The notes below the pieces were generated by a model. The model was given only the letters and a program-made list of their open reading frames with translations. It did no database searches and was not told where the DNA came from. Position numbers and translations under genes: made by a program. A stretch of 64,000 nt of DNA, from the NCBI GenBank assembly GCA_964504285.1, contig CAZDDZ010000001.1, positions 79,935 through 143,934 on the forward strand, read 5' to 3'. The stretch comes from Pseudoflavonifractor sp964504285 (GTDB taxonomy: Bacteria; Bacillota; Clostridia; Oscillospirales; Oscillospiraceae). Shown piece after piece: positions 22,875-32,001 of the stretch. Each line of letters opens with the position of its first letter. Positions within the stretch are counted from its first letter, which is position 1.

Positions 22875-25800
22875 ATGATGGTCAAGGACGTATACTACGG
22901 CAAGACCCTGCGCAAGAGCTACGCCCGCCATGAGGAAGTCATGGAAATGCCCAATCTGCTGGAACTGCAAAAGAATTCTTACCAGTGGTTTTTGGACAAG
23001 GGCCTTCGGGAGGTCTTTCGCGACGTAGCCTCCATTACCGACTATGCGGGCAACCTGGAGCTCTCCTTTATGGACTACTCCATGGACGAGGCTCCCAAGT
23101 ACAACGTGGAGGAGTGCAAGGCCAGAGACGCTACCTATGCCGCCCCTATCAAGGTGCGGGTGCGTCTGCGCAACAAGGAGACCGAGGAAATCAAGGAGCA
23201 GGAGATTTTCATGGGCGATTTCCCGCTCATGACCAATGCAGGCACTTTTGTCATCAATGGTGCTGAGCGCGTCATTGTCTCCCAGATCGTACGTTCCCCC
23301 GGCATCTACTATTCCAAGGATGCCGATAAGGCTGAGAACCTTACCTATTCCACTACCGTTATTCCCTACCGCGGCGCGTGGCTGGAGTACGAGACCGATC
23401 TCAGCGACATTTTCTATGTGCGCATTGATAAGAACCGCAAGCTGCCCATCACCAGCTTTATTCGCGCCGTAGGCCCCAAGACCGACGCGGAAATTCTGGA
23501 GCTGTTCGGCGAGGATCCCCGTATAGTAGCGACCTTGGAAAAGGATACGTGTAAAACCTATGAGGAGGCCCTGCTGGAGGTTTACCGCAAGCTGCGTCCC
23601 GGTGAGCCCCCCACGGTGGACTCTGCCGAGAGCCTTTTAAACTCGCTGTTCTTTGACCCCCGCCGTTATGACCTGTCCGCCGTGGGCCGCTATAAGTTTA
23701 ATAAGAAGCTGGCCCTGTGGCACCGTTTAACCGGCCATAAGCTGGCGTTGCCTGTGGCTGACCCCATGACCGGCGAAATTATCGCTGAGGCGGGTGAGCT
23801 TCTGACCCGTGAGCGCGCCCACGAGCTGGATAGCCGCGGCGTCAACGAGGTCTCCCTCCAGATTGAGGATCGTGCCGTCAAGGCGTTCTCCAACGGCATG
23901 GTGGATATGAAGCACTTCGTCTCCTTTAATCCAGAGGAGTGCGGTATTAGCGAGCGCGTGCGTTTCAGCGTTCTCCGCGAGATGCTGGAGCAGTTCTCCG
24001 GCGACGAGGAAGGGCTCAAGGAGGCCGTCCGCGACCGTATGGACGACCTGATTCCCAAGCACATCACCGTGGACGACATGATGGCCTCGATTAACTACCT
24101 CAACGGACTCGCCTTCGGTATCGGCATTGACGATGACATTGACCATCTGGGCAACCGCCGCCTGCGCTGCGTGGGTGAGCTGCTTCAGAACCAGTTCCGC
24201 ATCGGCTTTTCCCGCATGGAGCGCGTGATCCGCGAGCGCATGACCATTCAGGATCTGGATATTGTCACCCCCCAGAGTCTCATCAATATCCGTCCCGTCA
24301 CCGCTTCGATTAAGGAGTTCTTTGGCTCCAGCCCCTTAAGCCAGTTCATGGATCAGACCAATCCTCTGGCAGAGCTGACGCACAAGCGCCGTATGTCGGC
24401 CCTGGGCCCGGGCGGTCTGTCCCGTGACCGCGCCTCCTTCGACGTGCGTGACGTCCATTACAGCCACTACGGCCGCCTTTGCCCCATTGAGACCCCGGAA
24501 GGTCCCAACATCGGCCTGATTTCCTACATGGCTTCCTACGCCCGTATTAACCGTTACGGCTTTATCGAGGCACCCTACCGCAAGGTGGACCGCAAGACCG
24601 GCTGCCTTACTGACATTATCGACTATATGACCGCGGACATTGAGGATGAGTATGTTATCGCCCAGGCCACCGAGCCCACGGACGAGAACAACCACCTGGT
24701 GCGCGACCGTATTACCTGCCGTCACCGCAACGAGATTATTGAAGTAGACCGCGAGAATGTGGACTATATCGATGTATCCCCCAAGATGATGGTGTCCATC
24801 GCAACCGCCATGATTCCCTTCCTGGAAAACGACGACGCAAACCGTGCCCTCATGGGCGCTAACATGCAGCGTCAGGCCGTGCCTCTGCTGACCACCCAGG
24901 CCCCCATCGTAGGCACCGGTCAGGAGCACAAAAACTGCATTGACTCCGAGGTCGCCATTCTGGCTGAGGACGAGGGCGTGGTTACCCGTGTCTCGGCCGA
25001 CTATATCTCGGTGCGCTATCAGGGCGGCCGCGTGGTTGACCATAAGCTCACCAAGTTCCTCCGCTCCAACCACGGCACCTGTATTAACCAGCGTCCTATT
25101 GTCACCGCAGGAGAGCAGGTTGCCAAGGGCGACGTGCTGGCCGACGGCCCCTCTACCGATAACGGTGAGGTCGCCCTGGGCAAGAATATTCTCATGGGCT
25201 TTATGACCTGGGAAGGCTACAACTACGAGGACGCCATCCTCCTCAACGAGCGTATGGTCAAGGACGATGTTTTCACCTCCATCCACATTGAGGAATACGA
25301 AACTGAATCCCGCGACACCAAGCTGGGCCCCGAGGAAATTACCCGCGACATCCCCAACGTGGGCGAGGATGCCCTGAAGGATCTGGACGAGCGCGGCATT
25401 ATCCGTGTAGGCGCCGAGGTGCGCTCCGGTGATATTCTGGTGGGTAAGGTTACTCCCAAGGGCGAGACCGACCTCACTGCCGAGGAGCGGCTGCTCCGTG
25501 CCATTTTTGGCGAGAAGGCCCGCGAGGTGCGTGACACCTCCCTCAAGGTGCCCCACGGCGAGAGCGGCATTATCGTGGACGTAAAGGTCTTTACCCGTGA
25601 GGCCGGCGACGAGCTGAGCCCCGGCGTAAACATGGTTGTCCGCGTCTATATTGCCCAGAAGCGTAAAATTTCTGTGGGCGATAAGATGGCCGGCCGTCAC
25701 GGAAACAAGGGCGTTGTCTCCCGCATTATGCCCCAGGAGGATATGCCCTTCCTGCCTGACGGTACCCCTCTGGACATTGTTTTGAACCCTCTGGGCGTGC

Positions 25801-26600
25801 CTTCCCGTATGAACATCGGGCAGGTGCTGGAGGTTCACTTGGGCTACGCCGCCAAGGCCCTGGGCTGGAAGGTTGCTACCCCCATCTTTAACGGCGCCAA
25901 CGAGCCCGAGATTGAGGCTACCCTTGAGATGGCCGGCTACGAGAAGGACGGCAAGAGCTGGCTATACGACGGCCGTACCGGCGAGCGGTTTGATAACCGT
26001 GTCACCGTGGGCTACGTCTACTTCCTCAAGCTGCACCATCTGGTTGACGATAAGATTCACGCACGTTCCACCGGCCCGTACTCCCTGGTTACCCAGCAGC
26101 CCTTGGGCGGTAAGGCACAGTTCGGCGGACAGCGCTTCGGCGAAATGGAAGTGTGGGCTCTGGAAGCTTACGGCGCAGCCTACACCCTCCAGGAGATTTT
26201 GACCGTCAAGTCCGATGACGTGACCGGACGTGTCCGCACCTATGAGGCCATTGTCAAGGGTCACAACGTGCCCAAGCCCGGCGTACCCGAATCCTTTAAG
26301 GTACTGGTCAAGGAGCTCCAGTCCCTGTGCCTTGACATCAAGGTACTGGACAATAAGGGCGAAGAGATTGAGCTTAAGGACGAGGAAGAGGACAACTTCC
26401 AGCCCGACCGCGTCCGTGACGATGAGCTCTACGGCGTGGAAGCTGCCGCCGAGAGTGAGTTTGCCGCCGCCGGCTTTACCCTCAAGGCCGAGAGTGACGA
26501 CGACGATCTGCTGGCTTCCGACTCGGAGGACGCAGACGACTTCGGTGACGAGGACATTGATGACGATTTGTTGGTTGATGATCTCGAGGACGAAGAATAA
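22875..26600 (+). CDS. rpoB: DNA-directed RNA polymerase subunit beta
   Basis: A 1241-residue beta subunit of RNA polymerase. It starts MMVKDVYYGKTLRKSYARHE, with ATG at 22875 or 22878; a longer reading to 22782 runs through the leader. The rifampicin pocket near 24330-24420 has the sensitive-type residues (SQFMDQTNPLAELTHKRRMS). YEDAILLNERMV, SVGDKMAGRHGNKGVVSRI and the QPLGGKAQFGGQRFGEMEVW C-terminal block are present. The last 50 or so residues form a very acidic tail (DDDDLLASDSEDADDFGDED) not found in Bacillus. rpoC follows after 20 bases. Confidence 0.97.
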   Translation: MMVKDVYYGKTLRKSYARHEEVMEMPNLLELQKNSYQWFLDKGLREVFRDVASITDYAGNLELSFMDYSMDEAPKYNVEECKARDATYAAPIKVRVRLRNKETEEIKEQEIFMGDFPLMTNAGTFVINGAERVIVSQIVRSPGIYYSKDADKAENLTYSTTVIPYRGAWLEYETDLSDIFYVRIDKNRKLPITSFIRAVGPKTDAEILELFGEDPRIVATLEKDTCKTYEEALLEVYRKLRPGEPPTVDSAESLLNSLFFDPRRYDLSAVGRYKFNKKLALWHRLTGHKLALPVADPMTGEIIAEAGELLTRERAHELDSRGVNEVSLQIEDRAVKAFSNGMVDMKHFVSFNPEECGISERVRFSVLREMLEQFSGDEEGLKEAVRDRMDDLIPKHITVDDMMASINYLNGLAFGIGIDDDIDHLGNRRLRCVGELLQNQFRIGFSRMERVIRERMTIQDLDIVTPQSLINIRPVTASIKEFFGSSPLSQFMDQTNPLAELTHKRRMSALGPGGLSRDRASFDVRDVHYSHYGRLCPIETPEGPNIGLISYMASYARINRYGFIEAPYRKVDRKTGCLTDIIDYMTADIEDEYVIAQATEPTDENNHLVRDRITCRHRNEIIEVDRENVDYIDVSPKMMVSIATAMIPFLENDDANRALMGANMQRQAVPLLTTQAPIVGTGQEHKNCIDSEVAILAEDEGVVTRVSADYISVRYQGGRVVDHKLTKFLRSNHGTCINQRPIVTAGEQVAKGDVLADGPSTDNGEVALGKNILMGFMTWEGYNYEDAILLNERMVKDDVFTSIHIEEYETESRDTKLGPEEITRDIPNVGEDALKDLDERGIIRVGAEVRSGDILVGKVTPKGETDLTAEERLLRAIFGEKAREVRDTSLKVPHGESGIIVDVKVFTREAGDELSPGVNMVVRVYIAQKRKISVGDKMAGRHGNKGVVSRIMPQEDMPFLPDGTPLDIVLNPLGVPSRMNIGQVLEVHLGYAAKALGWKVATPIFNGANEPEIEATLEMAGYEKDGKSWLYDGRTGERFDNRVTVGYVYFLKLHHLVDDKIHARSTGPYSLVTQQPLGGKAQFGGQRFGEMEVWALEAYGAAYTLQEILTVKSDDVTGRVRTYEAIVKGHNVPKPGVPESFKVLVKELQSLCLDIKVLDNKGEEIELKDEEEDNFQPDRVRDDELYGVEAAAESEFAAAGFTLKAESDDDDLLASDSEDADDFGDEDIDDDLLVDDLEDEE

Positions 26601-26620
26601 GAAAGGGAGGACGATAGAAT

Positions 26621-29600
26621 ATGAGTTATGCAGAGTTTGACGCAATCCGAATTGGCATCGCCTCCCCGGAGCAGATTAAAGAGTGGTCCTATGGCGAGGT
26701 AAAAAAGCCGGAGACCATTAACTACCGCACCCTTAAGCCGGAGCGGGACGGCCTGTTCTGTGAGAAAATCTTTGGGCCAACCAAGGATTGGGAATGCCAC
26801 TGCGGCAAGTATAAGAAAATTCGTTATAAGGGTAAGGTTTGCGACCGCTGCGGCGTTGAGGTTACTCGTGCCAAGGTGCGCCGCGAGCGCATGGGCCATA
26901 TCGAGCTGGCCGCCCCCGTTTCCCATATCTGGTACTTTAAGGGCATTCCCTCCCGTATGGGTCTCCTGCTGGACATCTCCCCCCGTATTTTGGAGAAGGT
27001 CCTTTACTTTGCCAGCTATATTGTTACCGATCCCGGCTTCTCTCCTCTGGCCAAAAACCAGATTCTCTCTGAGAAGGAGTACCGCGACATGCGGGAGAAG
27101 TACGAGGACGACTTCTCTGCCGGTATGGGTGCCGAGGCCGTCAAGAAGCTTCTGGACGACATCAACCTGGACGAGATGAGCGAGCAGCTTCGCAATGAGC
27201 TGAAGGATGCCGCTGGTCAGAAGAAGGCCCGCATTGTTAAGCGCCTGGAAGTGGTAGACGCTTTCCGTCTCTCGGGCAATAAGCCCTCCTGGATGATTAT
27301 CGATGTGTTGCCTGTTATTCCTCCCGAGCTGCGCCCCATGGTGCAGCTGGACGGCGGCCGCTTCGCAACCTCAGACCTCAATGATCTCTACCGCCGGGTG
27401 ATTAACCGTAACAATCGCCTTAAGCGTCTCATTCAGCTCAATGCCCCCGACATCATTGTCCGCAATGAGAAGCGTATGCTCCAGGAGGCTGTGGATGCCC
27501 TCATCGACAACGGCCGCCGGGGCCGCGCCGTCACCGGCGCCAACAACCGTGCCCTTAAGAGCCTGTCCGACATGCTCAAGGGTAAGCAGGGCCGCTTCCG
27601 TCAGAACCTGCTGGGTAAGCGCGTGGACTACTCGGGCCGCTCGGTTATCGTGGTTGGCCCTGAAATGAAGATTTACCAGTGCGGCCTTCCCAAGGAAATG
27701 GCGATTGAGCTGTTCCGCCCCTTCGTCATGAAGAAGCTGGTGGAGAACGGTGTGGCCAACAACATTAAGTCTGCAAAGAAGATGGTTGACAAGGGCAAGG
27801 CCGAGGTTTGGGATGCGCTGGAGTTCGTCATTAAAGAACACCCCGTTATGCTAAACCGTGCGCCGACCCTGCATAGACTGGGCATCCAGGCCTTTGAGCC
27901 TGTGCTGGTCGAGGGCCGCGCCATTAAGCTCCATCCCCTGGTGTGTACCGCCTTTAACGCCGACTTTGACGGCGACCAGATGGCTGTCCACGTCCCCCTG
28001 TCCGCAGAGGCACAGACCGAGGCTCGGGTGCTCATGCTCTCGGCCAACAACCTTCTGCGTCCCCAGGACGGCGGCCCTGTTACCGTTCCTACCCAGGACA
28101 TGGTTCTGGGCTCCTATTACCTGACCTATGAGCGCTATCCCGCCCACGGCAAGGAGATTACCTTTGAAGATTGCGCCGCCGTCAAGGCTGCCATCGATGC
28201 CGGTACCATCACGGAGGATGACTATATCTGGGTGAAGAATCCCGGAAGCCAGGACGACATTCCCACTTATGCAGGCCTGGCCATTCAGACTCCCGAGGGC
28301 GAGTTACCCCACGAGGTTCTGCATGCCTACGCCAGTGATGGTGAGGCACGCCTGGCCTATGACGAGGAAGAGCTGGAGCTTCATGTGCCCATCATGGTCC
28401 GCCGTGAGCGTGAAATTAACGGGGAAAAGCAAAGCAAGCTGGTGCGCACCACTGTGGGCCGTCTGATTTTCAACGACGGCATTCCTCAGGACCTGGGCTT
28501 TGTGGATCGCAATGATCCCGCGCAGATGTTTGACCCCGAAATCAACTTTACCACCGGCAAGAAGCAGTTGGGCAAGATTATCGACAAGTGTATTGCCAAG
28601 TACGGCTTTAACGTCTCCGCCGGTGTGCTGGATACCATTAAGGCCCGGGGCTATAAGTTCTCTACCCGAGGCGCACTGACGGTTTCTATCTCCGATATGA
28701 CCGTGCCTCCCGAGAAGCCCGCCATGATTGCCGCTACCGAACAGGAGATCGTCAAGATTGAGCGCCAATTTAAGCGCGGCCTGCTTACTGAGGACGAGCG
28801 CTACCGGTTGGCGGTTTCCGCCTGGGAGCGCACCACCAAGGAAGTTACCGACGCCATGATGGCCTGCCTGGATCGCTACAACCCAATCTGGATGATGGCT
28901 GACTCCGGCGCCCGTGGTAGCACCGCCCAGATTCGTCAGCTGGCCGCCATGCGTGGTCTGATGGCCGATACCTCTGGTCGCACCATCGAAATCCCCATTA
29001 AGGCGAACTTCCGTGAGGGACTGAGCGTCCTGGAATACTTCATCTCCTCCAGAGGTGCCCGTAAGGGTCTGGCCGATACTGCTCTGCGTACCGCCGACTC
29101 CGGTTACCTGACCCGTCGTCTGGTTGACGTCTCCCAGGAGGTCATCATCCGCGAGCACGACTGCGGTACTCACGATGGTATCCTGGTCTCCGAAATTGCC
29201 GAGAACGGCCAGGTCATTGAAACCTTCGGTGAGCGTCTCAAGGGCCGCTATCCCGTGGAGGACATCCTGGATCCCAAGACCGGCGAGGTTTTGATTGACA
29301 AGGATACGCTCATGACCGTAGACGACGCCAAGCTGCTGGAAGCCCATGGTATCTACCAGGTACTCCTGCGCAGCGTGCTCACCTGTGACGCCCGCAGCGG
29401 CGTGTGCTCTAAGTGCTACGGTATTAACCTGGCCATTGGTGAGGCCGTGGGCGCGGGCGAGGCTGTCGGCATCATTGCCGCCCAGTCCATCGGTGAACCC
29501 GGTACCCAGCTGACCATGCGTACCTTCCACACCGGCGGCGTTGCCGGTGGCGATATTACCCAGGGTCTGCCCCGCGTTGAAGAACTTTTTGAGGCCCGTA

Positions 29601-30367
29601 AGCCCAAGAAGATGGCTCAGCTGGCAGAAATTAATGGCAGAATTTCCATTGAGGAAGCCAAGCGCGGCGGCATGTGCAGCGTGAATATTACCGCCGATGA
29701 CGGCGAGGTAGTCACCTATGCGCTGCCCTATTCCTCCGGCATTCGCGTCAAGGACGGCGACAGAGTGGAGAAGGGTATGGAGCTTACTGACGGTGCTCTC
29801 TATCCCCAGGACGTGCTGCGTACCCGCGGCGTTTCCGCTGTTCACAATTACCTGATTGCCGAGGTGCAGAAGCCCTACCGTCAGCAGGGCGTTGACATCA
29901 ATGACAAGCACATTGAGGTTATCTGCCGCCAGATGATGCGCAAGGTACGGGTGGAGGAGGCTGGCGATTCCGAGCTTCTCTCCGGCTCCACCGTGGATAT
30001 TATTGAGTTTAAGGACGCTGTTAAGTCTGTTCAGGCCCGAATTGATGCCGGTGAGACCAATGACGGTCTGGAACTGAAGGTACCCACCTGTACCCGCCTG
30101 CTTATGGGTATCACCAAGGCGTCTTTGGCCACGGAGAGCTTCCTCTCCGCCGCATCCTTCCAGGAGACCACCAAGGTCCTCACCGAGGCTGCTATTAAGG
30201 GTAAGGTGGACCACCTGTTGGGTCTGAAGGAGAACGTCATTATCGGCAAGCTTATTCCCGCCGGTTCGGGTCTTGCCCAGTATCGCCAGTACGACGAACA
30301 GGTAGATACCGAGGATAACCGTGCTCCCGACCATGCCACCGCTCAGCTCATGCGTTCCTCTTTCTAA
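26621..30367 (+). CDS. rpoC: DNA-directed RNA polymerase subunit beta'
   Basis: A 1248-residue beta' subunit. N-terminal zinc cysteines CHCGKYKKIRYKGKVCDRCG, the catalytic magnesium triad in AFNADFDGDQMAVH, the bridge-helix and trigger-loop region (ADTALRTADSGYLTRRLVDV), and the second zinc site CDARSGVCSKCYG are all present. The ribosome site is AAGGGAGGA. It shares the rpoB promoter and ends at a strong terminator instead of continuing into L7Ae and rpsL as in most Firmicutes. Confidence 0.97.
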   Translation: MSYAEFDAIRIGIASPEQIKEWSYGEVKKPETINYRTLKPERDGLFCEKIFGPTKDWECHCGKYKKIRYKGKVCDRCGVEVTRAKVRRERMGHIELAAPVSHIWYFKGIPSRMGLLLDISPRILEKVLYFASYIVTDPGFSPLAKNQILSEKEYRDMREKYEDDFSAGMGAEAVKKLLDDINLDEMSEQLRNELKDAAGQKKARIVKRLEVVDAFRLSGNKPSWMIIDVLPVIPPELRPMVQLDGGRFATSDLNDLYRRVINRNNRLKRLIQLNAPDIIVRNEKRMLQEAVDALIDNGRRGRAVTGANNRALKSLSDMLKGKQGRFRQNLLGKRVDYSGRSVIVVGPEMKIYQCGLPKEMAIELFRPFVMKKLVENGVANNIKSAKKMVDKGKAEVWDALEFVIKEHPVMLNRAPTLHRLGIQAFEPVLVEGRAIKLHPLVCTAFNADFDGDQMAVHVPLSAEAQTEARVLMLSANNLLRPQDGGPVTVPTQDMVLGSYYLTYERYPAHGKEITFEDCAAVKAAIDAGTITEDDYIWVKNPGSQDDIPTYAGLAIQTPEGELPHEVLHAYASDGEARLAYDEEELELHVPIMVRREREINGEKQSKLVRTTVGRLIFNDGIPQDLGFVDRNDPAQMFDPEINFTTGKKQLGKIIDKCIAKYGFNVSAGVLDTIKARGYKFSTRGALTVSISDMTVPPEKPAMIAATEQEIVKIERQFKRGLLTEDERYRLAVSAWERTTKEVTDAMMACLDRYNPIWMMADSGARGSTAQIRQLAAMRGLMADTSGRTIEIPIKANFREGLSVLEYFISSRGARKGLADTALRTADSGYLTRRLVDVSQEVIIREHDCGTHDGILVSEIAENGQVIETFGERLKGRYPVEDILDPKTGEVLIDKDTLMTVDDAKLLEAHGIYQVLLRSVLTCDARSGVCSKCYGINLAIGEAVGAGEAVGIIAAQSIGEPGTQLTMRTFHTGGVAGGDITQGLPRVEELFEARKPKKMAQLAEINGRISIEEAKRGGMCSVNITADDGEVVTYALPYSSGIRVKDGDRVEKGMELTDGALYPQDVLRTRGVSAVHNYLIAEVQKPYRQQGVDINDKHIEVICRQMMRKVRVEEAGDSELLSGSTVDIIEFKDAVKSVQARIDAGETNDGLELKVPTCTRLLMGITKASLATESFLSAASFQETTKVLTEAAIKGKVDHLLGLKENVIIGKLIPAGSGLAQYRQYDEQVDTEDNRAPDHATAQLMRSSF

Positions 30368-30403
30368 GCTACCGGCTAAGAAAGACGGCAGTATTATACA
30401 GAA

Positions 30404-30439
30404 AAAATATGGGCGCTGCTTTTGCAGCGCCCATATTTT
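30404..30439 (+). terminator. rpoBC terminator
   Basis: AAAATATGGGCGCTGC and GCAGCGCCCATATTTT form a perfect 16-base stem with a TTTT loop. From here to 30649 no gene or further signal was recognised. Confidence 0.88.
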
Positions 30440-30649
30440 GTTTAAAGATGACGGTCTTGTACCCTGTTAACCGAGGGTATGCTCTAATTATAATGCATGT
30501 TAAGAAGTGCTTTGACTTGTCAAAAAATGAAGGAAGACAGGATTCAATCCGCTGCCACAGCATCCCATGGTGACCGCGCTTTTTGGGGGGATTTTTGCCG
30601 CCCTGCAATCACCATAGGCGTACGCGGCCTTTTACGACAAAGGTTTCTC

Positions 30650-30678
30650 TTGCGTTTTCTTCCCAGATAGGTTACAAT
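30650..30678 (+). promoter_or_regulatory. SigA-type promoter of the SleB-like gene
   Basis: TTGCGT (30650-30655), 17 bases, TACAAT (30673-30678), 49 bases before the TTG start. Confidence 0.6.
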
Positions 30679-30727
30679 ATGGTAACAAAAGGTTTCCAAA
30701 TGGGAACAAGCTTAGGAGTGAAACGAC

Positions 30728-31522
30728 TTGAAAAAGCGTATGCTATGCCTGCTGCTTGGCCTTACCCTGGTGTTGGGCGCAACGGCTCAGGCCGCCGATA
30801 CCGAGGCAACTACTGCCGCCGTGATTGTTGACGGAGTGACAATGGAACACTTTGCAGCCGCTGGATATGACAAAACCACGTATGCCTCATTGTACGGTAT
30901 GACCCTGGCGCTACGACCCGACGCAGTGATTACCTGGGAGGATAATCAGATGGTGGCCCGGGCAGAGGATTTTACTATTTCGGCCCGCATCGGCGCGTCC
31001 TATATGGTGGTCAATGACCGCTATCTCTATATCCCTGGCGGCGTGAAGTCGGATGCGGTGGGAGATACGCTGGTGCCTACCCGAACCATGGCGGCCGCAC
31101 TGGGTGCAACGGTGGCATGGAACAACGGCGCGGTGGAGTTTACCTCAGGGGGCACCCCGCTTATTTCCGGTGAACAGTTCTATAATACCGAGGATGTTGA
31201 TCTTCTTGCCCGTGTAATCACGCACGAGAGCGGCAACCAGCCTTTAACAGGAAAAATCGCCGTGGGCAACGTTATTTTAAACCGGACAAAGGATTCACGA
31301 TTTGCCGATACCATCTCCGGCGTTATTTATCAGAAGGGGCAATTTCCGGGCGCGACAAACGCCACACCCAACGCCGAGAGTATTATTGCAGCCAAGCTTT
31401 GCCTGGACGGAGCTGTAACCGTTCCCAATGCACTCTATTTTAACGGTGCGGGCAAGGCCTGCTGGGCTTCCCGCAACAGAACGCTGTTAGCCACCATCGG
31501 CGGCCATGCGTTTTACGGGTAA
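30728..31522 (+). CDS. Exported SleB/CwlJ-type cell-wall hydrolase
   Basis: A 264-residue secreted protein that starts with TTG after TAGGAGTG. Signal peptide about 1-22 (MKKRMLCLLLGLTLVLGATA). The middle (about 55-140) resembles a copper-amine-oxidase-N-like binding domain (YIPGGVKSDAVGDTLVPTRTMAAALG). The C-terminus (about 150-264) is a Hydrolase_2 domain with VDLLARVITHESGNQPLTGK, IAVGNVILNRTKDSRF and a conserved QFPG segment. Such lytic enzymes cut spore-cortex or vegetative peptidoglycan. The gene follows rpoC but has its own promoter. Confidence 0.85.
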   Translation: MKKRMLCLLLGLTLVLGATAQAADTEATTAAVIVDGVTMEHFAAAGYDKTTYASLYGMTLALRPDAVITWEDNQMVARAEDFTISARIGASYMVVNDRYLYIPGGVKSDAVGDTLVPTRTMAAALGATVAWNNGAVEFTSGGTPLISGEQFYNTEDVDLLARVITHESGNQPLTGKIAVGNVILNRTKDSRFADTISGVIYQKGQFPGATNATPNAESIIAAKLCLDGAVTVPNALYFNGAGKACWASRNRTLLATIGGHAFYG

Positions 31523-31524
31523 TC

Positions 31525-31625
31525 TAGAGCGTATCTGAAAACTACTATTTTAAAATTGAATGCAACAAGGTCGAGGTTTTGAGCGGCGAATAGTGTGAAA
31601 GGGGGGCGAAGCCCCCGATTTCGCC
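31525..31625. repeat. Fragment of element C plus REP-like hairpin variant
   Basis: CTAGAGCGTATCTGAAAAC (from 31525) matches the outer end of element C with one change, but no matching right end follows. From 31593, GTGTGAAAGGGGGGC-GAA-GCCCCC is a variant of the family 2 hairpin seen at 35 and 50148. The two repeat types seem to have accumulated just after the hydrolase stop codon. Confidence 0.45.
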
Positions 31626-31639
31626 TGCGGACGGCTCTT

Positions 31640-31897
31640 TCAATAACAGAAGCGGACTGCGCACCCAGGCCGCATATGGTATTGAGCTACCACAAAAAAC
31701 CCCAGCCTGTTGGGCTGAAAGACCAACTGAATACCCGGCTTGTCGGCAAAAAAGGATTCAATTGCGGCGATTGTTTCGTCACCTGCGTCATCTAAGGAAA
31801 AATACTGCCCGCCGCAGGTATCGTGAAGATGTACCGCGATGCCCTTTTCTGCCATGCTGTGTTTAAACTCCAGGAATTTGTCCAGCGTTAATATCAT
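31640..31897 (-). CDS. Small protein resembling clostridial RDAC-motif proteins
   Basis: An 85-residue protein. ATG 31897 follows AGAGGTG; an ATG nine bases earlier has no ribosome site. The segment AVHLHDTCGGQYFSLDD resembles the HLRDACGGQ signature of small clostridial proteins annotated by that motif, and the remainder (AIESFFADKPGIQLVFQPNR) is compatible. The function is unknown. It is divergent from addB, with a 9-base dyad operator-like sequence between them. Confidence 0.6.
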   Translation of the reverse strand: MILTLDKFLEFKHSMAEKGIAVHLHDTCGGQYFSLDDAGDETIAAIESFFADKPGIQLVFQPNRLGFFVVAQYHMRPGCAVRFCY

Positions 31898-31922
31898 AAG
31901 GAACACCTCTTTTCCTGATTAT

Positions 31923-31955
31923 AGCATTGTCTGCCGACGCGGACAATGCTATAAT
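31923..31955 (+). promoter_or_regulatory. addBA promoter overlapped by a dyad
   Basis: TTGTCT (31927-31932), 17 bases, TATAAT (31950-31955). AGCATTGTC (31923-31931) and GACAATGCT (31942-31950) form a perfect inverted repeat covering the -35 and spacer, as an operator would. It does not match the GAAC-N4-GTTC LexA box. Confidence 0.65.
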
Positions 31956-32001
31956 TTATAAAAGAATTGTTATGGAGAGAAGTCGGAAGGAGGGAAGCAA
32001 T

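Noticed and set aside
24336..25838. 500-codon open frame antisense to rpoB
   Set aside because: It is the mirror of GC-rich, codon-biased rpoB; its protein is low-complexity Val/His/Gly/Leu-rich with no known fold and no ribosome site.
28304..30334. 676-codon open frame antisense to rpoC
   Set aside because: Same mirror effect of codon bias; rpoC on the other strand is certain.
31923..31955. LexA/SOS box at addBA
   Set aside because: The dyad there does not contain GAAC-N4-GTTC.
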